DNA from: Bifidobacterium myosotis
GTDB lineage: Bacteria > Actinomycetota > Actinomycetes > Actinomycetales > Bifidobacteriaceae
Length of the DNA: 64,000 bases
Assembly: GCF_002259745.1 (NCBI RefSeq)
Contig: NZ_MWWW01000008.1
Coordinates: 1 to 64,000 of the forward strand
Direction: 5' to 3'
Shown here one piece after another: positions 35,766 to 44,205 of the stretch. The notes under the pieces were generated by a model. That model was not told where the DNA came from. It was given only the letters and a program-made list of their open reading frames with translations, and ran no database searches. Made by a program: the position numbers and the translations under genes. Position 1 is the first letter of the stretch, and each line of letters begins with the position of its first letter.

Positions 35766-35889
35766 CTAGTGGCCTGTCCGATAATTGGTTGAGTGGTGCT
35801 GTCCCCTCTGACGATGGGGCTGTCAGCGAAGCTGACTGAGGGAGAGAAAAAAGTTGAAACCCTCAATTATTTAAGAGACGAACCACTAG
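35766..35889 (+). mobile_element. MITE-like element, copy B
   Basis: Left end CTAGTGGCCTGTC followed by GATAATTG; right end, read inward on the minus strand, CTAGTGGTTCGTC followed by AAATAATTG. These form imperfect terminal inverted repeats around 124 bp with no coding capacity. The centre carries a hairpin-forming GGGGCTGTCAGCGAAGCTGA stretch. A single diverged copy in inverse orientation lies at 34330-34437. Confidence 0.6.
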
Positions 35890-35964
35890 CGCACCACAAA
35901 AGTTCCTGCCGCACGGCATTCACCGCCCGCGGAGCACATTCCCTCCCATATTTCTCCGAGTACA

Positions 35965-36180
35965 CATCTTTCCCCACGCACATCAATCCGGCCATGGCAC
36001 GATCCGGCGTCGGCATGGGCCAAGGCATCTTTTTCCCCCACGTACATCGCCCCGTCCATGGCATGATCCGCCCATCGGCATGGGCCAGGGCATCTTCCCC
36101 CATGTACATCGTCATCCGTCGGTCTCTCAGGCGCCTTGAACTTGGCTGCCTCCCATCCCCCACGTACATCGCCCCGTCCC
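35965..36180. repeat. Tandem 61-65 bp degenerate repeats (CCCCCACGTACATCG core)
   Basis: Units begin CATCTT...CCCCACG(C/T)ACATC at 35965, 36026 and 36091. A fourth core is at about 36154. Units 1 and 2 share the inner GGCATGGGCCA(A/G)GG and CCATGGCA(C/T)GATCCG strings. There is no credible gene. The remainder of the 1.4-kb gene-free stretch 35525-36940 is described by the neighbouring entries. Confidence 0.7.
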
Positions 36181-36203
36181 CTCATCTCGGTCAGACAAAG
36201 GAA

Positions 36204-36227
36204 AAGCCCGACCGTAAGGCCGGGCTT
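36204..36227. terminator. Terminator-like hairpin
   Basis: AAGCCCG (36204-36210) pairs with CGGGCTT (36221-36227) around a 10-base loop. There is no gene on either side within 200 bp, so the unit it once ended may be lost. Confidence 0.5.
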
Positions 36228-36481
36228 GGAAAGGAGAAGAGAGGAAGAAGTTCAATTGTCGCGGTCATTGCGGCCGTGATTCCTATATAACAGCATCCAA
36301 CTTCACACAACATGCAAACAGTCTGGGAATAGACTGGGAATCAGGACGATTAGACTATTCATCACTCGGCAACAACTCTGCAACAACTCAGCGACCATGT
36401 CTTTAGGGGCCTTTCTGGGCCTTTCCATGTCTTTTTGGACCTTTCACGCGGGACAACGCGGTGTCAACGTGGTGTCAACAC
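36228..36481. other. Gene-free stretch with short duplicated motifs
   Basis: It contains several small direct duplications: CTGGGAAT twice (about 36322-36345), GCAACAACTC twice (36369-36390), GGCCTTTC-like triplets (36408-36442) and GGTGTCAAC twice (36460-36480). It is non-coding. The pattern could be a decayed integration or iteron-like site, but there is no integrase or replication gene nearby to support that. Confidence 0.4.
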
Positions 36482-36688
36482 GGGACACAACGTCAATTTG
36501 ACGCTTTTTGCATTTCCGTCCCACTGCTCCGTGCCACGAAAGCTCAAGCAATCGTTTGCAAACAGTATCGTCCCAATCCATCGATTACAGAAACCGCGGA
36601 AACAAGCCATTTCTCATGTACCCGACAATTCACTCCTTCAGAGCCGTGTGGGACGGAACTGCAAAAAGCCGGATGCACGTTGCGTCCC
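36482..36688. repeat. Compound intergenic repeat, copy 2 (about 207 bp)
   Basis: It is bounded by a 41-bp unit (36482-36522) and a 39-bp unit (36650-36688) of the GGGACG...CGTCCC family. Inside, CAATCGTTTGCA, ATCGTCCCA, CCGCGGAAACAAGCC and CACTCCTTCAGAGCCG match copy 1 at 8888-9096 in order and spacing. The following 36689-36940 shows more GCGTCCCGCA fragments and no gene. Confidence 0.8.
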
Positions 36689-36940
36689 GCACGACGCACT
36701 TCGCGTTGCGTCCCGCACAGCGATTCACACGGCGCACTGCACGTCGCATCCCATGGCGATCCGCATCGGCCGACCCCAAACGGCACAATCACTCCACGAA
36801 GACGCCCTCACCATGACAAACGTTGCATGCGACAGTCACGGCAGACGCGCCATGGCAGACGCTCTCCAGCTGTCACACGCAACATTTACGCGGCAGCACA
36901 ACCTCAGCCGAACGCATCCGCACACAACCGCACTCGCCGC

Positions 36941-37822
36941 CTACTCCGCCAAACCCTCGCGCAGGAAGGCGATGAACGCCTCGGCGGCCGGCGTGTGCAT
37001 GATGCTACGCTTCCACGCCACCACCGACCTGGCTTCCAGATGCGGGGACAGCGGCAGGAACCGCAATCCTTCGCCAACCTGCCCCACGTCATAGCACAGC
37101 GCGGCACCCACACTCTGTCGTACGGCTATCGCCGCGTTGAGCGGCAGATTGAAGATGCACGCGAGCTGCACCTTGTCACGCAAAGAACCGAACCAGCTGA
37201 ACAATTCGGCTCGCACCTGCGGCCTGAACGGCATCAGCAACGGTCGGTTCACCAAATCCTCCGGACGGGCCGACTCGGCGCCGGCCAATACCAGCGGATC
37301 ATCATCGCGAACCATCACGCCCCACTCGTCCGCCATCGCCAGCCGCGTGAAGTCGAACCGGGCCTTGTCCACCGGCTCGGTCATCAGCGCCACGTCGCTC
37401 AAGCCCTGATCCAACCGTTCCTGAATCACGTCGGCGGTGGTGGAGACCATGACGAACCGGACGCGCGGATGCAACCGACGGAATGCAGCCATACGCGAAG
37501 TCAGGTATTCCACGGCACGCACCTCGCCGCAGCTTACCGAAATCTCACCGTCGAGTTCCTCACTGCAGCTGTTCGAAATCTCGCGTTCGGTCTTGTCGGC
37601 CAGTTCCACGATCGCCCGAGCACGGTCGCGCAGCAGACGGCCTTCTTTGGTGAGTGTGATGTTGTGGCGCCCGCGCGTGAACAAGGTGACCCCCAGCTCA
37701 TCCTCGAGCTGCTTCAACTGCCGAGAAAGCGTGGGCTGCGAAATCTGCAACAGTTCCGCGGCCCATGTGATGTTGCCTTCCTCGGCCACGGCGAGGAAAT
37801 ACCTGAGGACCCTCAGTTCCAT
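36941..37822 (-). CDS. LysR-family transcriptional regulator
   Basis: 293 residues. The N-terminal winged helix is typical: LRVLRYFLAVAEEGNITWAA, then LLQISQPTLSRQLKQLEDEL and GVTLFTRGRHNITLTKEG. The C-terminal periplasmic-binding-like effector domain includes GEISVSCGEVRAVEYLTSRM and FRRLHPRVRFVMVS. ATG 37822 is supported by AGGAGGGTGACG upstream. The frame remains open to 38053 but without homology. No divergent partner gene is seen within 500 bp, so the target is not evident from context. Confidence 0.92.
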   Translation of the reverse strand: MELRVLRYFLAVAEEGNITWAAELLQISQPTLSRQLKQLEDELGVTLFTRGRHNITLTKEGRLLRDRARAIVELADKTEREISNSCSEELDGEISVSCGEVRAVEYLTSRMAAFRRLHPRVRFVMVSTTADVIQERLDQGLSDVALMTEPVDKARFDFTRLAMADEWGVMVRDDDPLVLAGAESARPEDLVNRPLLMPFRPQVRAELFSWFGSLRDKVQLACIFNLPLNAAIAVRQSVGAALCYDVGQVGEGLRFLPLSPHLEARSVVAWKRSIMHTPAAEAFIAFLREGLAE

Positions 37823-38237
37823 CGTCACCCTCCTGTCCGCGCGCGTTTCTTCCATCGGTGTTCTCAAGGGTAGCGCGGACAGCTGCACATTGGTGCGCGC
37901 GCTGTTGCGGGCTATGGAGCGGACGGACGAACGCCGAGAATAGGTAAGGCGTCGGTAGGTAGCGGGCGGGCAACGGGTGGGCAGACAGGTCAGGCCAGAT
38001 GCAGGCATCAGACGCAATTGCCCCATCGAAGGCCCTGCACCTACCCCTCGCACCGAATTGGTTCGGACTGCTGGCGGATTGATTCTCCGCGCTCAATACC
38101 CGTCACATCGAAACGCTGTCACTTCTTGGCTGGCGCTTTGTGCTGGGGGGATATCAGAGCCGTTTACTTGAACGAATACGACGTCGAAAGCCCGCAATCT
38201 GCCGCCGTGCAACAGTGGATACAGTGTCGCAGAACCA
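37823..38237. other. Gene-free upstream region of the LysR gene
   Basis: Both strands were read and no frame looks coding. It presumably contains the LysR promoter. No palindrome with a convincing LysR T-N11-A pattern stood out. Confidence 0.5.
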
Positions 38238-38297
38238 AAGAATCGACGTTTCAAGGCATATCCCAGCAGGGGGATACATCTCGAAACGTCGATTCTT
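38238..38297 (-). terminator. Strong hairpin after the first alpha-xylosidase gene
   Basis: AAGAATCGACGTTTC (38238-38252) and GAAACGTCGATTCTT (38283-38297) are perfect 15-base arms. The 30-base loop itself carries an ATATCCC/GGGATA inner stem. It starts 45 bp past the stop of the minus-strand xylosidase gene, so it probably ends the transporter-xylosidase operon. Confidence 0.7.
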
Positions 38298-38341
38298 CTA
38301 TCCGCACGTTGCGATATCAGCCATATGGCCGACCATAGCTA

Positions 38342-40753
38342 CTACAGCGTCACGACGCCGTTTTCGGAGGCAATGATCTCACCATCAGCACCAAGGCGAG
38401 CGCGGAACGCACGGCCATCGGAGCTGGTCACCTCCACACCAGAAGGAGTACGACGGGCAGTGAAGGTCACGGATGTTCCATCAATCTCGCTGACTTGCGC
38501 TTCGGCGGATTCCGCATCCGAGATGAACACGGAAACCAGCGCATCCGAACCATACACGCGATCTGGCTTGGTTTCACCCGGATTGGTGACGATGACGCTA
38601 CCATCACGCACCCACAGCGGGATGGAATCATAGCCGTGGGTCTCATGACGCCACACGCCGCCCCTCGTCTGTTCGCCGGTGAGCCAGTTGGTCCACACGC
38701 CGTCCGGCAGATAGTAGGACACCTCGCCGGAATAGGTGAATACAGGAGCGACCAGGAAGGACGGGCCGAACATGTACTGGCGGTCCAGCGTACGGCAGGT
38801 CTGGTCGTCCGGGAACTCCACGAACATGGAACGCATGACCGGCGTACCGGTGAGATGTGGCTGAAGACCAGTCTCATACACATACGGCATGAGTTCAAGC
38901 TTGAGCTTGGTGAACTTGCGAGCCACGTCCACGGCCGTCTGGCCGGGCACGAGTTCAACGCCGTTCTTCTCATCCTCCTGATCGAACAGCCACGGCACAC
39001 GATAGACGGTGGAACCGTGCAGACGGGAATGGGATCCGAGCAGACCAAACGCCACCCAACGCTTATAGACGGCCGGGTCGGGGAACGCGCCCTCGAACCC
39101 ACCGATGTCATGGCTCCAGAAGCCGAAGCCGGAGGAAGTCAACGACAGGCCGGCGCGCAAGGTCTGAGCCATGCCGTTGAAGGTGGATTCGCAGTCACCA
39201 CCCCAATGCACGGGCTGCTGCTGGCCTCCCACGGTCGCCGAACGGGCGTACAGGCATGCATTGCCTTTACCGTAGGTCTCCTCAATGGCCTCGAATACCG
39301 CCTGGTTATAGAGCTGCGTGTACCAGTTGTGCATGGAGAGCTTGGGCGAGCCGTCATACCAGACCACATCACGCGGGATACGCTCGCCGAAATCGGTCTT
39401 GATGGCATCCACGCCTTGGCTCAGCAGATGCTTTACCTTGCCCTTGAACCAGTCACGCGCCTCCGGATTGGTGAAATCCACCAATCCCATGCCGGCCTGC
39501 CACAAGTCGGTCTGCCAGACCTCGCCGTTGGGCTTACGGACCAGATAGCCCTTCTCCTTGCCCTCCTTGAACATCTCACCGCGCTGGCCCACGTACGGGT
39601 TGATCCATGCACAGATATGCAGGCCCTTATCCTCATGCAGGCGCTTGAGCGTGGATTCGATATCACCGAAGAAACGCTTGTCCCATTCGAAATCGCACCA
39701 GTGGAACTCACGCATCCAATAGCAGTCGTAGTGGAAGGCGGCCAGTGGGATGTCGCGTTCGGCCATGCCGTCGATGAACGAGTTAATAGTCTTCTCGTCG
39801 TACTTCGTGGTGAACGAGGTGGTCAGCCACAGGCCGTAGCTCCAAGCAGGCACATTGGCCGGACGGCCGACGAGCTTGGTATAGCGATCAAGAATCTCCT
39901 TGGGGGTCGGACCATAAATCACACAGAAGTCGATGGCTTCACCCGGCACCGAGAACTGCACGGCTTCCGTGTTTTCAGAACCGATTTCGAAGGAAACATG
40001 GCCACGATTGTTGACCAGCACACCGTAACCGTTTGACGTCATATAGAACGGGACGTCCTTATATCCCTGCTCGGAAGCGGTGCCTCCATCCTCATTCCAG
40101 ATATCCACGGTCTGACCGTTCTTGATGTACGCACCGAACCGCTCACCAAGGCCGTACACGTTCTCACCGACACCCAGATGCAGTTGAATCGCAGTGAACA
40201 CATCCGACTCGTCATAGGCGGAACCATCCATCGAGACGCCGAACTCGCCAACCGGTTGAGCGGTGACGTTCGAGTCACGCGTCAACTTGAATCGTCCCAG
40301 CGACTTTCCAAACGACTGGGTCAGCACACGGCCATCCTCACCGGTGAAGATGAGGTTCCAAGGCGCACCCTTGACAACCTTCGCGGTGAGGCCTCCAGTG
40401 GTCAGCTCGATATCGGAACCGTTCTCACCGACTTCCCCATCCCCATTGCCGTGCGCGGCGACGGTCACGTAACCACGGCCACCGGGTTCATCAACATTGA
40501 GCGGAAAACCGGGATACTCGGTGGCGCCCTGCCAATGCTCGGCTCGAACCCGAATCACACCTTCGGCGGGAGCGGTGATATCCACGTTGAACGTAGGAAG
40601 GTTCAACGTATCGTACCGGCCACGAACCACGGAAGTGGGTGCCAACACGTTCAGGGACTCGGAGGAGGCATTCGCGGTCAATTCATAGGCTTCTCGCGCG
40701 TACAGGGCCTCAACGCCATCGCGAATCATCCAGTAACCGTTGGTGAACTTCAT
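38342..40753 (-). CDS. Alpha-xylosidase, GH31 (YicI type), long form
   Basis: 803 residues. GH31 retaining glycosidase; it should release alpha-1,6-linked xylose from xyloglucan-type oligosaccharides. The nucleophile Asp is in DAIKTDFGERIP (about residue 455) and the acid/base Asp in VHWGGDCEST (about 519). YicI-type features are NVYGLGERFGAYIKNGQTVD, IWNEDGG, FHYDCYWMREFHWCDFEWD and HSRLHGST. The IWNEDGG and FxCxWM strings distinguish alpha-xylosidases from GH31 alpha-glucosidases. The C-terminal beta domains are complete. ATG 40753 follows AAGGAG. It is last in the operon substrate-binding protein, two permeases, xylosidase. There is no signal peptide, so it acts on imported substrate in the cytosol. 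Confidence 0.9.
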   Translation of the reverse strand: MKFTNGYWMIRDGVEALYAREAYELTANASSESLNVLAPTSVVRGRYDTLNLPTFNVDITAPAEGVIRVRAEHWQGATEYPGFPLNVDEPGGRGYVTVAAHGNGDGEVGENGSDIELTTGGLTAKVVKGAPWNLIFTGEDGRVLTQSFGKSLGRFKLTRDSNVTAQPVGEFGVSMDGSAYDESDVFTAIQLHLGVGENVYGLGERFGAYIKNGQTVDIWNEDGGTASEQGYKDVPFYMTSNGYGVLVNNRGHVSFEIGSENTEAVQFSVPGEAIDFCVIYGPTPKEILDRYTKLVGRPANVPAWSYGLWLTTSFTTKYDEKTINSFIDGMAERDIPLAAFHYDCYWMREFHWCDFEWDKRFFGDIESTLKRLHEDKGLHICAWINPYVGQRGEMFKEGKEKGYLVRKPNGEVWQTDLWQAGMGLVDFTNPEARDWFKGKVKHLLSQGVDAIKTDFGERIPRDVVWYDGSPKLSMHNWYTQLYNQAVFEAIEETYGKGNACLYARSATVGGQQQPVHWGGDCESTFNGMAQTLRAGLSLTSSGFGFWSHDIGGFEGAFPDPAVYKRWVAFGLLGSHSRLHGSTVYRVPWLFDQEDEKNGVELVPGQTAVDVARKFTKLKLELMPYVYETGLQPHLTGTPVMRSMFVEFPDDQTCRTLDRQYMFGPSFLVAPVFTYSGEVSYYLPDGVWTNWLTGEQTRGGVWRHETHGYDSIPLWVRDGSVIVTNPGETKPDRVYGSDALVSVFISDAESAEAQVSEIDGTSVTFTARRTPSGVEVTSSDGRAFRARLGADGEIIASENGVVTL

Positions 40754-40778
40754 TGTTGTACTCCTTGAGGGGAGGGAC

Positions 40779-40817
40779 GGTCCCGACCGAACTAATGACG
40801 AGGATTCGGTCAGGACC
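40779..40817 (-). promoter_or_regulatory. Intergenic hairpin between permease and xylosidase genes
   Basis: GGTCC-C-GACCGAA (40779-40791) pairs with TTCGGTC-A-GGACC (40805-40817). There is no T-run, so it may tune RNA stability or partial termination ahead of the xylosidase gene rather than end the operon. Confidence 0.5.
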
Positions 40818-40856
40818 ACCTATTCATGTATTGCGTTGAATTATGGTTTAGTACCG

Positions 40857-41726
40857 TTACTTGACGGCACCAGAGGTAATGCCGCGGGATAGCGTGCGCT
40901 GGAAGATCAAGTAGAAGATCAGCGTGGGCACAATGCTAATCAGCGATGCGGCAGCGGTAGTGGTCACATCCATCAGACGGTCGCCGGTCAGCGAGCTGAC
41001 GGCAATCGGGATGGTCTGCGTGGAATTGTCGATGAGGAAGGCCATCGGAATCATGTACTCGTTCCAAGTCCAGATGAAGAAGAACACAAGCATGACGCTC
41101 AACGTGGGCTTGGAAATCGGGAAAACAATATCCTTGAAAATCGTCCAACGGCTTGCACCGTCAATTGTGGCGGCCTCAAGAATTGCTTTCGGGAAAGTGC
41201 CGTACACCGAAGACAGCAGGTAAGTTCCGAACGCGGACTGAATCACCGTGAAGATGATGACAATGGCCCACGGGCTGTTGTACAGACCGATGTTCTTGAA
41301 CATGATGTACAGCGGGTAGAGCATTGCTTCCTGCGGCAGCATGTTTGCCAGCATGATAAGCAGTACAATCCAACGCCGTCCCTTGACTCGGCCAATGCCG
41401 AGTGCGAAGGCATTGAACATCGACAGAATCACCGCCAGCACAGCCACAAGACCAGATGTCCAGATGCTGTTCCACAGCTTTTCGGGATAATTGACTCGCG
41501 TCCAGAATTTAATCAGCCCATCCAAGCTGAATTCGCTCGGCCAAGCCAAAGGGCCGGAGGCATTGTAGTCGGCCGTGGTCTTGAAAGCGTTCAGAAGAAG
41601 AACGATGAACGGGAAGAGCATCACCAGACCGCCCAGAATCAGCAGGACGAGAATCGTCCAATCACCGACCGTGCGGTTCTTATGGGCCCTGGGGATACGC
41701 ACTTTGGTAGTTGTTGCCGAAGTCAT
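40857..41726 (-). CDS. Carbohydrate ABC transporter permease, MalG type
   Basis: 289 residues, six membrane helices. Helix 1 is WTILVLLILGGLVMLFPFIV. The coupling loop is EAATIDGASRWTIFKDIVFP (EAA-x3-G-x9-I-x-LP pattern, about residues 188-207). The C-terminus is SRGITSGAVK, a standard end for CUT1 MalG homologues. It forms the membrane channel with the MalF-type partner, whose stop is only 3 bp upstream. ATG 41726 has GAGGAG upstream. With the xylosidase downstream and the binding protein upstream, the imported sugar is probably a xylose-containing oligosaccharide. Confidence 0.93.
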   Translation of the reverse strand: MTSATTTKVRIPRAHKNRTVGDWTILVLLILGGLVMLFPFIVLLLNAFKTTADYNASGPLAWPSEFSLDGLIKFWTRVNYPEKLWNSIWTSGLVAVLAVILSMFNAFALGIGRVKGRRWIVLLIMLANMLPQEAMLYPLYIMFKNIGLYNSPWAIVIIFTVIQSAFGTYLLSSVYGTFPKAILEAATIDGASRWTIFKDIVFPISKPTLSVMLVFFFIWTWNEYMIPMAFLIDNSTQTIPIAVSSLTGDRLMDVTTTAAASLISIVPTLIFYLIFQRTLSRGITSGAVK

Positions 41727-41729
41727 GAT

Positions 41730-42698
41730 CTACTCCTCATCTTCCTTCGCAACCTTCTCCTGAAGGTTGGTGAATACAACGGCCACAATGATGATGACAA
41801 TGGTCAGTGCGGTGGCAATCGCGGCACCGTAACCAACCTGCTGAGACTGGAAGAACTGCACGTACGAGTAGTAGGACGGCACAATGGTGCTGGTACCTGG
41901 ACCACCCTTGGTCAGCATGTAGACCGGACCGAATACCTTAAGGGCTGCGATGGTGCAGGTCAGAGCCACCACAAAGATCTCCGGCTTGATGGCGGGAAGC
42001 GTGATCGCAAGGAAGCGCTGCCACCAGTTCGCTCCGTCAAGGCTGGCTGCCTCGTACAGTTCAGGGTCCACTCTCTGCAGACCGGACATGAAAATGACCA
42101 ACGGGTAACCGACCTGAATCCAAATCATGATAAGCATGAGGAAAATCAGCGCCGTATCGGGCTTGCCAAGCCAATCGTGCTGAAGATTGCCTAGTCCGAT
42201 GGCTTCCAGCAAAGCATTCAGCGCACCGTTCTCCGGACGGAAAATCCATCCCATGACCAGCGAAGCCACAGCGATAGGCAGGAGCTGCGGGAAGTAGTAG
42301 ATGGCGCGCATCGTGGAGGCGGCTTTGGCACCGAATTTCTTCTGTACCACATCAAAAACAAGCGAAGATAGAATGAGGCCGAGCAGGATTGGGATGACCA
42401 CCATGGCCACAATCATCCAAATCGAATTACGGAACGACGTCCAAAATGTCGTATCGCGCATCAACCGTATCCAATTGGTCAGACCGGCCCATTTAGGCGG
42501 ACGGATACCACGATAGTTGGTAAAGCTCAGGTAGATGTTCCAAACTGCAGGAATCACGATGATCCACAGCAGCATAACGAAGCCGGGAATCAAGTAAAGC
42601 CAGAACCTACTTGACGGACTGCCCGGGATTCGGGACATTCCCTTCTCACGCGCAGTCTGTTCCTGCACATGCTTCTTTGATTTCGCTGTTGCACTCAT
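41730..42698 (-). CDS. Carbohydrate ABC transporter permease, MalF type
   Basis: 322 residues. The cytosolic N-terminus (SATAKSKKHVQEQTAREKGM) is followed by helix 1 FWLYLIPGFVMLLWIIVIPA. The EAA loop reads YEAASLDGANWWQRFLAITL (about residue 215), and the extracytoplasmic start YLSFTNYRGI is typical of CUT1 MalF homologues. It pairs with the MalG-type protein. ATG 42698 follows GGAAGTGAG. It lies 169 bp after the binding-protein gene, with a hairpin between that may lower permease expression relative to the binding protein. No ATPase gene is in the operon; a shared MsiK-like ATPase elsewhere is usual in this phylum. Confidence 0.93.
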   Translation of the reverse strand: MSATAKSKKHVQEQTAREKGMSRIPGSPSSRFWLYLIPGFVMLLWIIVIPAVWNIYLSFTNYRGIRPPKWAGLTNWIRLMRDTTFWTSFRNSIWMIVAMVVIPILLGLILSSLVFDVVQKKFGAKAASTMRAIYYFPQLLPIAVASLVMGWIFRPENGALNALLEAIGLGNLQHDWLGKPDTALIFLMLIMIWIQVGYPLVIFMSGLQRVDPELYEAASLDGANWWQRFLAITLPAIKPEIFVVALTCTIAALKVFGPVYMLTKGGPGTSTIVPSYYSYVQFFQSQQVGYGAAIATALTIVIIIVAVVFTNLQEKVAKEDEE

Positions 42699-42804
42699 AA
42701 CGGCTCACTTCCGTTAACATCATTGTTCGGATTATCGGACTTCCTTGCCCGATGCAAACACTGTTCGGGCATGGCTTACGCGCAGCCCAACGAAGAATAG
42801 GGAT

Positions 42805-42837
42805 GGCTTGCCGATCTTATAGGGAGACCGGCAAGCC
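42805..42837 (-). promoter_or_regulatory. Hairpin between binding-protein and permease genes
   Basis: GGCTTGCCG (42805-42813) pairs with CGGCAAGCC (42829-42837). On the minus strand it starts about 30 bases past the binding-protein stop. Such stems often cause partial termination or protect the binding-protein mRNA. Confidence 0.65.
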
Positions 42838-42867
42838 GTTTTGTGGAGGAGGAAAGAAAGGAAAGTC

Positions 42868-44175
42868 TTACTGCTGCTTTACGCCAGCCGCTTCAACGCC
42901 CTTGTCGTAATTGTCCTTCATCTGGTTCAGGACAGTCTTGACATCGGAAGTGCCATTGACCAGCTCCTGCAGAGAGGCATTGAGCTCGTCATAGAACGTG
43001 GAGGTCGGCCAATCCGGATAGAAGCCAAGTGCGTCGTCCTTCAGCACACCATTGAAGGAGGTGATGAGTTCCTTGGTCTTTTCATCGGTGATCTTGTCAG
43101 GATCGGCGGCAATCGGCAAACCACCGGAATTACCCATGAGGTTCTGCACTTCTTCGCTCAGCGTGATGTCGATGAACTTGGCAGCGAGATCCTTACGCTT
43201 GGAGTTCTCGGGGATGACCCAGATGTTACCGGAGGAACCGACGACCTTCTTGGTCTCCGGGAACAGGCTGAAGGTCCAGTTGGTGTCCGGCATATCGGAC
43301 TGGAAACGACCGAACCACCAAGTACCCGAGAAGAACATCGGATAGCTGCCCTTGATGAAGTTCTGTCCGGCATCCTCAGCCTTCAGGCCGGTGGAATCCT
43401 TGGAGATGTAGCCCTTGTCCACCCAATCCTTGATGGTCTTGGTTGCGTAAGTCGTGGCCTCACCCTGCCAATCGACGTCGCCATCGTACATCTCGTATGC
43501 CTTCAGGAACTTGTCATTGGCCTTCTGAAGAACCAGCTGCCACCAAAGATGCTGCAACGGATATTCGGCCACGCCTTCGGACAGTGGTGTCACACCGGCA
43601 TCCACGAACTTCTGCATGGCATCTTCAAGCTCGCTCATCGTAGTAGGAATCTCGATGCCGTACTTGTCGAACATGTCCTTGTTGTAGTACATGACGATGT
43701 CCTCACCATAGTTGGTGATGCCATACCAGTCACCGGAACCCATGATGCCCTGCTCGTTGTACTTACCGGTATCCGCCAATGAACCAGACACCTTTTCGTC
43801 CCACTTGTACTGGGAAACATAGTCATTGAGGTTGGACAGCAGTCCTTGGCTTGCCAACAGACCGGCGGTGGCATTGCCCTTGTTGTATTCCATGACGTCC
43901 GGCGCTTCGTCGGAATTGAGAATCTGGGAGGCATTCTGGCGAATCTGCTCGAAAGACTTCTTCTCGAACTCGACCTTGACGCCAGTCTCCTTTTCAAAGA
44001 TTTCCATGGCCTTGGCCCAAGCCTTACCCTGTGCGCCGTTGTCTTCTTCGTAGTGCCAAATCTTGATGGAGGTGGGATTCTCCTCCTGAGCGGTGTCACC
44101 GCTGCCGCATCCAGCCATGCCAATCATGGTGGTCACAGCAAGGGCAGCTGCGATAAATTTACGAGTCGCTTTCAT
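42868..44175 (-). CDS. Sugar ABC transporter substrate-binding lipoprotein (CUT1)
   Basis: About 435 residues. The signal peptide ends in a lipobox, TMIGMAGCGSG, with the lipid-anchored Cys near residue 24. The mature part is a cluster-B binding protein: SIKIWHYEEDNGAQGKAWAK, then VKVEFEKKSFEQIRQNASQI, DVMEYNKGNATAGLLASQGL and FFSGTWWFGRFQSD. The Trp/Tyr-rich middle (QHLWWQLVLQ, FFSGTWWFG) suits stacking on glucosyl rings. ATG 44175 is best spaced from AAGGAG; ATG 44178 is adjacent. It is the first gene of the transporter-xylosidase operon, preceded by two operator-like palindromes. Confidence 0.93.
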   Translation of the reverse strand: MKATRKFIAAALAVTTMIGMAGCGSGDTAQEENPTSIKIWHYEEDNGAQGKAWAKAMEIFEKETGVKVEFEKKSFEQIRQNASQILNSDEAPDVMEYNKGNATAGLLASQGLLSNLNDYVSQYKWDEKVSGSLADTGKYNEQGIMGSGDWYGITNYGEDIVMYYNKDMFDKYGIEIPTTMSELEDAMQKFVDAGVTPLSEGVAEYPLQHLWWQLVLQKANDKFLKAYEMYDGDVDWQGEATTYATKTIKDWVDKGYISKDSTGLKAEDAGQNFIKGSYPMFFSGTWWFGRFQSDMPDTNWTFSLFPETKKVVGSSGNIWVIPENSKRKDLAAKFIDITLSEEVQNLMGNSGGLPIAADPDKITDEKTKELITSFNGVLKDDALGFYPDWPTSTFYDELNASLQELVNGTSDVKTVLNQMKDNYDKGVEAAGVKQQ

Positions 44176-44205
44176 CATTTCTCCTTATTCAGCGCCATTA
44201 CTGAT

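Noticed and set aside
36228-36481. Prophage or integrative-element attachment site
   Set aside because: There are short duplications only, with no integrase, no tRNA end and no matching core elsewhere in the window.
37977-38376. Small plus-strand frames before the first xylosidase gene
   Set aside because: They overlap the hairpin and upstream DNA of the LysR gene, with no ribosome sites or recognisable sequence.
42805-42837. Riboswitch between binding-protein and permease genes
   Set aside because: It is a simple stem of 9 bp with no conserved aptamer features. Such intra-operon hairpins are common in sugar transporter operons.
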